Origin: Aphrocallistes beatrix
Lineage: Eukaryota; Porifera; Hexactinellida; Sceptrulophora; Aphrocallistidae
Assembly: GCA_963281255.1 (NCBI GenBank)
Contig: OY725498.1
Location: 1,922,001-1,986,000 of the forward strand
DNA length: 64,000 bases
Direction of reading: 5' to 3'
The translations under genes and the position numbers were made by a program. Below the pieces are notes generated by a model. The model did no database searches, was not told where the DNA came from, and saw only the letters and a program-made list of their open reading frames with translations. Positions 56,101 to 64,000 of the stretch are shown here, piece after piece; within the stretch, counting starts at the first letter, position 1; each line of letters starts with the position of its first letter.

Positions 56101-59100
56101 TATGATCTTACTTGGATGGGTGTTTATTAAGTTTTTCATTGATAATATCCATCATAGAATACTTTGACACAACAGTATTCGATTAATCGATCACCTCACT
56201 TCACATCACCCTTTATCCCTCAGAGTAATCTCTGTTCTTACAACAATTCGTCACTATTTCAAAGTTACCTCATTGTTACGTGGTATTTGATGAATTCTAA
56301 TCATGTCAACTTGTACCGGGAGTCCGATATTTCTTCTAAGTCGATATTAATTGCTAACTGTATTCATATGTGTGCATCAGATATGTCACGTGATTCTCGA
56401 GATTTTTGATCCTGAAAAGATTGTTTGTCCTAATTGAAAGAAGAACTGGCAGGTACTAGGTAATTGGAATTTGGTTTGAAAATATCAGTTGATTAGTCTG
56501 GGAGCCACGTGGCACAACGTGAAAAACAACTGCTCCTGTTATGCCACCTTGCCTTGATAATGTTGTTTCACAACTCTCTACCATTTGGCTTCTTATCATA
56601 TCTCAGTTCGTGTTAATTATAATAGAATCGGTTAATCTGATGGTTAGAATGTACGTGTTATGTTATGGAATGTAATGTAGATTTTGACGAAATTTGATTT
56701 CACAAGAATATTTTGTTAAATTATCCTGACGACTTCCCTGTTTGTGGATCCCCTTTTTGGCTCCCAGGGTATGCCAATGGTTTATTTTGTGGAGACGTAT
56801 TTACATATCGGTCATGATATTGGTATGGAGACCCTAATATTTGCTCAAGTAGTACGCGGTGTAACAGTTTGAGAACCATTGTTCCATAGTAATACCCGTT
56901 GACATCTCTCTATAATAAAATCTTAAATTCAATGTTTTGATTTTTTGTTTGTATGTTTGTCTGTTTTTGCGAATGGGAGGTGCTAGAAAGCGAAAGAAGA
57001 ATTATCCTACAAATGAGATCGAATGTCTGAGCGAAATGTTCACACATTGCCGATCAATGAAGTATATACGAGTATATATCTGTAACGAATTGATTGAAGA
57101 AACTGGCAGGCACAGAAAGCTGATTTTTGGCATGTGGGAGTCTTTTGGCTATGGCACCACTAAGTTCTGACCTCAGACGAAAATGTCGACTCATCATGGA
57201 ATTATGACATTGTCACCTTTTTTTGTAATTTGTAGTAGAAATTTAACCCAGCCATTTTTAGTGACAGAAGACTGAAATTTTAATAGAATGTGTACCGTAT
57301 TGCTTCGAATAAGCGCCCGGGCGCTTATTTATTTCGTGCACCCTTTAGACCCGGCGCTTATTCAAACCGGCGCTTATTCAAGCCCCGGCGCTTATTTATT
57401 TCACTCACCCTTTAGACCGGCGCTTATTCAGGGAAATATGGTATACATTTATGGTTTGATATGATGTTCAGAGAACTAGAATGCCCCGGCGCTTATTCGA
57501 GCCCCGGCGCTTATTCGAGCCCCGGCGCTTATTCGAGCCCCGGCGCTTATTCGAGCCCCGGCGCTTATTCAAGCCCCGGCGCTTATTCGAGCCCCGGCGC
57601 TTATTTATTTCGCTCACCCTTTAGACCCGGCGCTTATTCAAACCGGCGCTTATTCAAGCCCCCGGCGCTTATTCAGGGAAATACGGTATATAATATTCTT
57701 CACATATGATACAGCTATCATAAAAAAATGATGACTCATCATTCCGTCATCATTACGAATCAAAAATTGAAAAAATTTGTGATTTTTCGAGCGATGCCGA
57801 TTATAACAGTAAAGAAGTTGTATTAAGAGATGTTATCTACTTTACAATTAATCGATGTGAGTCCAGGCGCCCAAAGGACGCCTCCGGCGGACACAAAGTG
57901 TCCGCCAGCCGCGCAGCACAAGCAAGCGAAGCGCGCTTGTACATTATAAAATGCTTACAATCAAAGTGACTTTTGAGATTACAAGCGCGCTTCGCTTGCT
58001 TGCGCTGCGCGGCTGGCGGACACTTTGTGTCCGCCGGAGGCTCCCTTCGGTCGCCTGGGGTCACATTAGTTAATTATAAGGGAGATTTCATCTCTAAATA
58101 TGTCTATCTTAGTGTTATAAAATCGATTTAACTCGAAAAATCACCAACTTTGTCAATATAAATTTTTTAAAAAAAATTCGTAATGATGACGTCATAGCAG
58201 AGTGATGAGTCATCATTTTTTAATGTTCTATTTTAGTCTAGACTCTAGTGCAATTGCATTACTTTAGTTATAATTTTATGAGTTGAGGCCCAATTACGTA
58301 AGATAGCAAATAATTAGATGATAAAATATCTTATAGGCTAGGAGTAAGAGCATAAACTGTTTAATTTGATATAATTACTAAGATTATATTTGTGTTTTTA
58401 TTGAACATACGGTGTATGTCAACTGAGTTAATATCATTCCTAAACTATTGAGTTTGTGTGCGTGAGTATACATTATACAAACGATTTCGTATATGATCGC
58501 GCATTTACTTATCAATGCATGAGGAGGACGCGTATTGTCCGCTAGCCCGCATGGCGAATTCAATTTAAAAATTTCTGTGAAAAGATATGAAGTTTTTTAA
58601 AAACTTGCACGCAAGTGCAAACCTACAATCCCACCTCAATTTTATATTTGATGTACATATATGTAATGCATGTATGTATGTAGAATACATACATATATAA
58701 AATATCGAATTGGATTCGTACGCAGCTAGACTATACTACATAATGTATAATATAGTTGCACCACGAATCTGATTTAGTCATACCAAGCTATTGTTGGGCT
58801 GACTCGAGGGATTAGCTTTTGCCAAATTTTCTGTTCTTGTGTTAGATTCCTCGTTTAGAGATTTGGCTTGTAGCAAGCTAATCAAATTGAATGGATGGTC
58901 TGTTTGCATTCATATATTAATTTAACCAGCAGGTGCTCTGTGCCCGCTATACACACTATTCCAGCCTCGATTATGTATTATCGATTGTCGCTTTTTATTG
59001 CATCTGTTTGGTATATATAATTCCAACGCAAACATCTAACACATTCTGGGAAGTTCTATTGCCAATTTGACAACCTTTTCTCTAAATTGGGCTTTGAATA

Positions 59101-60426
59101 CTTAGTATTAAGAGGAACAAGTATGTGAAATGTCTTTATGTGGTAATTCAGGCTGATCTATTCTCTTCGTATTTATGTTAAACTCACATTTGGACTATAG
59201 CGTTGCTATTTTTTATACTTATAGTTACCATCATCATCTACTCTATTATTTAGTATGTTTTCTTATGACGGCTACTTAATATTTGTAGATGTCCCCACAA
59301 CACTGCGCTACAGGTGTATGACTACCTCAACAAGACCACCCGCGTTGTGTTCGGCCCTGACCTTGTGATGCTAGAACCTCATGAGAACTTCAACGTGCTG
59401 AGTCTCAGTGCAGGCAAACCCAAAGTGGAGGGCGCTCTCAAGTCCCTCTGTCTCATGCTGGGCCCGGATTACATCACTGATAGCATCGTAGTAGAGACTG
59501 CAGACCATGCTAGGCTATCCATATTCTACTCCGTCAATAACCATTTCGAATTCAGCAGAGAGAATGAAAAAGATGTCCAGCTACTTTTCGCCATACCCGA
59601 TTTCATTGGGTTTGCAGCTAGACACATAGCCTCCAAAATCCGAGCTTCTGTGTCTCAAATAAATTTCGACAATTTTCACAAACACTCCGCAGCCATCGTG
59701 GCTCGCTCTGTGTTTGGTCAGAATGGAGAGGGGCAGGTCAATAACTACTACAAGTTCTCCGCCAACAATTTGGTCATCACTAACATCGATATCCGTAACA
59801 TTGAGCCGGTGGATAAGCACATGAAGGATAGTTTGTTCAAGTCCGTTACTATGGCCATTGAAATCGCCATAAACTCAACAGAAGCCGCGGCCCAACATGA
59901 CGCCGAGAGGCTAGAGCAGAAAGCGAGAGGGTTGCTGGAGAGACAGAAGTTGATAAATGAACAGGAAAAAGAGAAATCCCGTAGACACCTGCTCCTGCTA
60001 CAAGCCGAATGTGCTGCCATTGAATCCTCCGGAATGGCGAAAGCAGAAGCACAGGCCATGGCGGAGAAAATGCTGATTGAGTGCCAGAGCGAGATAGAAG
60101 TAAGTAAGCTGAAGGCGAACGCTACTGACATAGAGGTGGAGTCTGAACTGACAGCCCTGGTGAAGAGTCAGGAGGCAGAGATCAAGTACCAGACCGAGCT
60201 CTACGTCCTAGAGCGAAGCAAGACCCAGAAGATGGCCGAGATTGAAACCAACAAGTTCGGGAGTATGGTCAATACGCTGGGATCTAACACGGTTAAGGCT
60301 ATCGGACAGGCTGGACCTGCAACTCAGAAGATGCTCGACACTACTCTCGGTTTCAAGAAGTTCGTGTCTACAACTGGGAATAATCCTCTCACTCTCTTTT
60401 CCCAAGGCATGTCTGCTTTCAGTTAG
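50148..60426 (+). CDS. MVP: Major vault protein, five exons
   Basis: Predicted exons: 50148-50540, 52306-52601, 53275-53621, 53713-54085 and 59289-60426, all GT/AG and in frame, for 848 aa (about 850-890 in animals). Repeated vault domains are evident: PFPLYPGETL in exon 1, GDIWQLKGPLTYTPQPEVEF and GEKWMVTRAGAYLVGVHEEV in exon 2, GDEWLVSLEQTEAYLPGVEE and FCVVLDPMGDDGKNRLG in exon 3, EKWLILGPCEYTPRE and CLNQNEGVYIRN in exon 4. Exon 5 holds the shoulder domain (VYDYLNKTTRVVFGPDLV, LLGP-type DYITD, IETADHARL-like VETADHARL), then the long cap helix (EAAAQHDAERLEQKARGLLERQKL) and cap end. About 78 copies assemble the cytoplasmic vault particle. Intron 4 is 5.2 kb and packed with repeats. Confidence 0.93.
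50952..51291. mobile_element. CCGTATT-ended MITE in vault intron 1 (family M2)
   Basis: It begins CCGTATTGCTTCGAATAA and ends CTTATTCAGGGAAATACGG, flanked by TA. Internal copies of CCCGGCGCTTATTCAA extend the terminal motif. The other copy is at 57295-57686. Confidence 0.85.
51292..52305. other. Rest of vault intron 1
   Basis: AT-rich, no gene seen. It ends at the acceptor of exon 2. The intron interval 50541-50951 likewise shows nothing. Confidence 0.5.
52692..52858. mobile_element. hAT MITE with perfect 8-bp duplication in vault intron 2
   Basis: It begins CAGGGGAGGTCCCAGG and ends GTGACCGCCCCTG, with CCTACTGC on both sides (52684-52691 and 52859-52866). It is 167 bp, rich in G and C runs. 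Confidence 0.88.
55674..55930. repeat. GCTGTTAACAGC element split by a family A fragment, vault intron 4
   Basis: CAGGGATGGTAGAAATGCTG at 55674 and further GTTAACAGC copies near 55875-55895 are separated by about 140 bp of family A sequence (55735-55866). So family A, or a piece of it, inserted into this copy. Intron 4 from 54086 to 55670 otherwise shows only the dispersed GGTCGACAGACCGATA block at 55092. Confidence 0.7.
55935..57070. other. Middle of vault intron 4, no feature
   Basis: AT-rich intronic sequence in which I recognise no repeat or gene. Confidence 0.45.
57072..57940 (+). repeat. Family A copy interrupted by an M2 MITE
   Basis: It starts ATCTGTAACGAATTG and runs to the M2 insertion at 57295, then resumes after 57686 and continues to the palindrome GGCGGACACAAAGTGTCCGC (57887-57906 region) and GCGCGCTTGTA tail near 57940. 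The resumption at a TA is exactly where uninterrupted copies are continuous. Confidence 0.85.
57295..57686. mobile_element. CCGTATT-ended MITE (family M2) with internal array
   Basis: It begins CCGTATTGCTTCGAATAAGC and ends AGGGAAATACGG, flanked by TA. Inside, about six copies of a 17-bp unit, AGCCCCGGCGCTTATTC, are in tandem (57482-57600). The copy at 50952-51291 has far fewer. Confidence 0.9.
57966..58242 (-). repeat. Inverted family A copy facing the 57072-57940 copy
   Basis: It starts CAAGCGCGCTTCGCTTGC and continues in reverse to GATGAGTCATCATTTTTT. Together with 57687-57940 it forms a tail-to-tail inverted repeat of about 250 bp with a spacer of about 25-40 bp. The remaining intron, 58243-59288, has no feature I recognise. 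Confidence 0.85.
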
Positions 60427-61361
60427 ATTATGCCAGCCGTGTGTGCGTTAACTAATTCTCCCCGTTGTGAATATAGTACTAATTCTCGTAAAGTTAGAAC
60501 TGTATGCTACGAGATCCTTCATTATTGTTAGATTAGGTTAGAGACGAAATTAGAATTGTAGATATTCTGTATTAATTGTTTATTATTTAGTACATAACTG
60601 TTTTCATTTGAACTCTTAGCTTAGTTAAGGTTAACATTCGGGAAAAATGGACAAAGTTTCAAAATTCAAAAACCCACGTTTTCTGCTTAGAACTTGTTAA
60701 ACCTAGTTATTTTCCACCCAAAACCCCAAAATCCCTATTTGGGGACTTTTGAAATAAAGTATAACATTTTTAACTCCCATGCAGAAATATCCACAATTAT
60801 TCTCCAATTGATTACTAATTTATCACTAATTGATTGACGCATACTATTTCATATAAAGCTGAGATCATTATTGGCTAACATTATACGATATTGAATAATT
60901 AGATGCTTATTTGTGATCAACATGATAGTTCATGTAAAGAATGTTTAGGGTTACTTCCACGATTTCTTATTCGATATTCCCGTGTCAGTACTAACACAGA
61001 CGTGTACTACTGGGAGCTAATCAGTAGTTTCAATGATGGTTAAATGAAACTAGCCACATGCAGAGTTAGCTTGTGCTGCGTCCAGAGCTCCAGAACCTGT
61101 AGCTTCACAAATTCTTGACTATATTTAGCCAAAAATTAGTGTCATCGCAGTACCAACCCATTCTAGTCACAATGCTGTTGGTAACTTCAATGTATGCGTA
61201 CGCTTAAGATATATAGTCTAACAAATGTAGTTTGACATATTGATAATGTAATAGTTCCAAAATACACAAAAGTAGCAACATATAATAAAATATAAACATT
61301 TCTATTTTCTGTAAATTTAATTCTACATGATTCTACATGAATTCTACATAATATTCTAGAC
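60427..61361. other. Intergenic between MVP and the Hook gene
   Basis: No gene is seen. A poly(A) signal AATAAA for MVP lies at about 60753-60758. The remainder is AT-rich and includes the Hook 5' region. Confidence 0.5.
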
Positions 61362-63251
61362 ATGGACATTTCTAGAACCAACAGCCTCCTTTGTTGGCTA
61401 CGCTCCTTCCCACATCTCAGGGAAGCGAAGAAGTTAGAAATGATGCTCGATGGAAGAGTGCTAGCACTCACTCTCCATCAGATCGACTCGACCTACTTTA
61501 CAGAAGACTGGCTGAATCAGATCTTACAGGTGAGTGAAGGCAACTCACAATTGAAACAGCGTAATATGAGGAAGGTAATGAAATCTCTAGTGGAGTACAG
61601 CCATGAGGTATTGCAGATAAGCAACAAACGAGTTGAGAACTTGAAGGTGGTGGACCTAATGGAGGGTAGTAACCAATTGGATCTTATCTATCTGATCCAG
61701 TCAGTGCTGAACGTTGCAGTGAACTGTGAAAAGAAGGAGGAGCATGTGAGTAGGATCATGCAGCTAGACGAGCGAGTGCAGAAGGACATCATGGAGATGT
61801 TGCAGGAGTTCATGGAACAGAACGAGAGCAGACTGCTGTCTCACGACCACGCGAACTCACAGACAGGTGACGTCAGGCTTCTGACCGAGGAGAGAGATAG
61901 ACTGCTGCAGGAGTCTTCTCAGAGAGATGAGGCGATCAAGTCGTTGGGCGAAGAGAAGTACACGCTGCATGCTGAGTGCGAGAGACTGAGGGAGTCCGTC
62001 TCCTCTCTGGAAGAGAAGGCTCACAGGTGTGTGGAGCTTGAGCTACAGGTGGAGCACCTGCTGGGAGAGCTGAGTAGCCAGCTCAGCAAGAAGGTGGAGC
62101 TGGAGGCGTTGGTGGAGGATTCTAGAACGAAGAATGATATCTTAGAGAGTGAGCTGGTGTTGTGGCAAGAGAAGAATATGATGTTCCAAAGCAGACAGGT
62201 GGAAATGGAGATGATGAGAGACAAACTGGATGAGTTGCCGCAGCTGGAGCTGAAGCTGAGCAACTACGCAAAGAAGATTAGCAGGCTGGAATCCGACGCT
62301 AGGAATGTGCTGTCCTTGAAGGAGAAGATGAGCTTCCTGCAGGAGAAGAACCAAAAGCTAATAGAGGAGAAACTGAAAATGGAGAGTGGGCTGAGAGAGA
62401 TGGAGGAGAAGAGGTTCCAGTCTTTGCAGCAGGACGAGAAGTTAGTGCTGCTCCACTCAGAGTTCACTGACTGCAAGAACAACCTGATGCAGTCCCAGCG
62501 CAGCCAGACAGCTGCCGAGGAAAGCAACGCTGCACTCAAGAGTGAGCTCCGGAAGCTGACCGAGGAGAGAGACAGCCTCCTCGTCGCCCTGAACAGCGTC
62601 CCCGATGAGTCGAGCGACTTCACCTCACTGGACCCATCTTTCCAACTCGGGGGGGACCGGCTGGACTCTATCACCGAGGTGTTCACTCCTGAGATGAAGG
62701 AGCGAGTGGCGAGGCTTGAGTCGGACAACCTGGAGCTGAAGAATAGGATGGAAGCAAGTGTCCTTGTCTCGAGAGGTACAGACAGCTCCGCTAGGACGGA
62801 GGAGAAGGAAGGGAAGGAGGACAGCATATCCCCTGGAGTGAGTAATATCGAAGTGTTTGAGAAGGAACTCCTCATAGATAAACTGAAGAGCGAGTTGAAA
62901 TCAAGAGACAGCGAAATCTCGAAATTAAAAAACTACCTCGTGAAATTGAAGAAGAAAGTTCAGTTGAACAAGGGAGGCGTAACTGAGGAAGAATGGGCCT
63001 TTCCTCGAATGGAGCACGAAGACAAGCTAATGACTGCGTCCTGGTACAATATGGGGTTGGAGCTGCACAGGAAGTTTAGTAAGGATATTTATTCCACACC
63101 CTTAACCAAGTCTGAAGGTGCCTCGTTTATACAGTCCCTCATGCAGCGGAGAAAAAATGAGTACGACAAGAAAATGAACTTGAAATATGTGTCTACCCCA
63201 ACCAAAGAGACATTGCCTGAACTCACACCGGAATCGGATGAACAATCTTGA
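61362..63251 (+). CDS. Hook-family cargo adaptor
   Basis: An intronless 629-aa frame. Residues 1-155 form the Hook (calponin-homology-like) domain: SLLCWLRSFPHL, DGRVLALTLHQID, WLNQILQVSEGNSQLKQRNM, LDLIYLIQSVLNVAVNCEKKEEHVSRIMQLDERVQ, and VQKDIMEMLQEFM just after. From about 165 to 560 is a long coiled coil rich in Glu/Lys/Leu heptads, with the family's YAKKISRLESDARNV region. Then a C-terminal tail (AFPRMEHEDKLMTASWYNMG, YSTPLTKSEGASFIQSLMQRR) as in Hook proteins. Hook proteins activate dynein-dynactin and link it to endosomes, with FTS and FHIP as partners. At 629 aa it is shorter than the 720-aa vertebrate forms, mainly in the coiled coil. Vertebrate subtype cannot be assigned. AATAAA signals lie at 63430 and 63453. 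Confidence 0.9.
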   Translation: MDISRTNSLLCWLRSFPHLREAKKLEMMLDGRVLALTLHQIDSTYFTEDWLNQILQVSEGNSQLKQRNMRKVMKSLVEYSHEVLQISNKRVENLKVVDLMEGSNQLDLIYLIQSVLNVAVNCEKKEEHVSRIMQLDERVQKDIMEMLQEFMEQNESRLLSHDHANSQTGDVRLLTEERDRLLQESSQRDEAIKSLGEEKYTLHAECERLRESVSSLEEKAHRCVELELQVEHLLGELSSQLSKKVELEALVEDSRTKNDILESELVLWQEKNMMFQSRQVEMEMMRDKLDELPQLELKLSNYAKKISRLESDARNVLSLKEKMSFLQEKNQKLIEEKLKMESGLREMEEKRFQSLQQDEKLVLLHSEFTDCKNNLMQSQRSQTAAEESNAALKSELRKLTEERDSLLVALNSVPDESSDFTSLDPSFQLGGDRLDSITEVFTPEMKERVARLESDNLELKNRMEASVLVSRGTDSSARTEEKEGKEDSISPGVSNIEVFEKELLIDKLKSELKSRDSEISKLKNYLVKLKKKVQLNKGGVTEEEWAFPRMEHEDKLMTASWYNMGLELHRKFSKDIYSTPLTKSEGASFIQSLMQRRKNEYDKKMNLKYVSTPTKETLPELTPESDEQS

Positions 63252-64000
63252 ACGTTTCGTTCAGATGTTTCTTAGTAGTACCCAACAAATGAACACATTC
63301 TAAACGACAATAATAGAATGGTATTTCTACAAACATTTTGTAAATGCTTTGACCTATGCCATTGCTATATTATATTGATCTTCTCATTCTCTCCAATGGT
63401 ATTATATATTAACGATTAATTGGAATGCCAATAAAATATTTATTTTTATACAAATAAAGCCAATTAATGCTCTTTTCTTCATACTCATTTCTAACATTTC
63501 CAGCTTTATGAATTTACATTTAAACGAAAATTGCCGACTATACTTTGCATAATGACCTCTTCTAAAATACCCTGCTAAAAGCGTATTTTAAGACGAATCT
63601 TTCCAAGGTTTAATTAAGTGCAAGTAGTAGGCATCAAATTTCGCAGCAATTTGGCCTAGCTAGAGAGGTGGTTTCAATTATTAATACTATCATTCCATTT
63701 TTACAGAATGTATAGTAACTATAGGCTGATACAGGTATCGAATATTTGTTCATAATTTTATGATTACGTAAGCCAGTACCTTATTAATAATCCATATTCA
63801 AGAAGTGGCAGCATCTCAACTCTATTCCCGTCGAATTCATTCGTACATTGCCCCGCTAACTTATTTCCGGTTAATTTTTAGCGAATCATCATCACCTAAT
63901 TTAACACCTAAAATATTAATATTGTATGGATATGAATCTACAATGTTATATCATCACCATCATGTCACAGGAAGAGATAAATCGGTTGCATATTGGTTTC
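63252..64000. other. Downstream of the Hook gene
   Basis: Two AATAAA poly(A) signals at about 63430 and 63453 probably end the Hook transcript. I see no gene after that up to the window edge. Confidence 0.55.

Noticed and set aside
57461..57709. Open frame with repeated PGAYSS
   Set aside because: It is the internal array of the M2 MITE read as protein.

Overview
This window is nuclear DNA from a eukaryote, almost certainly an animal or close holozoan relative. The evidence is a set of recognisable animal-type genes (ARP5, nucleoredoxin, IFT52, a many-domain prosaposin, major vault protein, Hook), GT-AG introns, AT-rich non-coding DNA, and a dense load of DNA transposons and MITEs. IFT52 and Hook imply a ciliated organism with microtubule-based transport. 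Several large genes lack introns (ARP5, pseudokinase-kelch, IFT52, prosaposin, Hook). Others are split by introns packed with repeats. The sequence does not let me name a species; an early-branching marine invertebrate is my inference only.

Layout. 1-7.4 kb: repeats, a hAT element with a truncated ZMYM1-like transposase and a perfect 8-bp target duplication (2065-3328), an array built on GCTGTTAACAGC, and one coiled-coil gene on the minus strand. 7.4-11.3 kb: a minisatellite of about 200 copies of an 18-bp unit. 11.6-14.8 kb: two head-to-head genes whose first exons lie in a roughly 545-bp inverted repeat. One is a spliced zinc-finger tyrosine recombinase; the other has the zinc finger and a predicted core-binding-like region but no catalytic domain. 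16.9-18.1 kb: a Rho-family GTPase pseudogene. 18.3-21.5 kb: nested MITEs. 21.7-23.8 kb: a C2H2 gene whose third finger is completed across an intron full of repeats. 24.6-28.9 kb: a four-TM (MARVEL-like) protein and ARP5. 31.8-34.7 kb: nucleoredoxin, six exons. 36.0-40.4 kb: a pseudokinase-kelch protein and IFT52. 40.6-42.5 kb: a transposon cluster. 43.4-46.7 kb: prosaposin with about 11 saposin-B domains. 49.0-49.6 kb: a Mutator-like relic. 50.1-60.4 kb: major vault protein in five exons. 61.4-63.3 kb: Hook.

The host genes do not form a pathway. They are independent housekeeping or cell-biological genes, mostly on the plus strand. The most unusual item is the divergent recombinase/truncated-partner pair at 11.6-14.8 kb. 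The second is a cross-family pattern in which MITEs of unrelated types carry tandem arrays of their own terminal motif. All exon junctions are my reading of splice signals and reading frame, with no transcript evidence.
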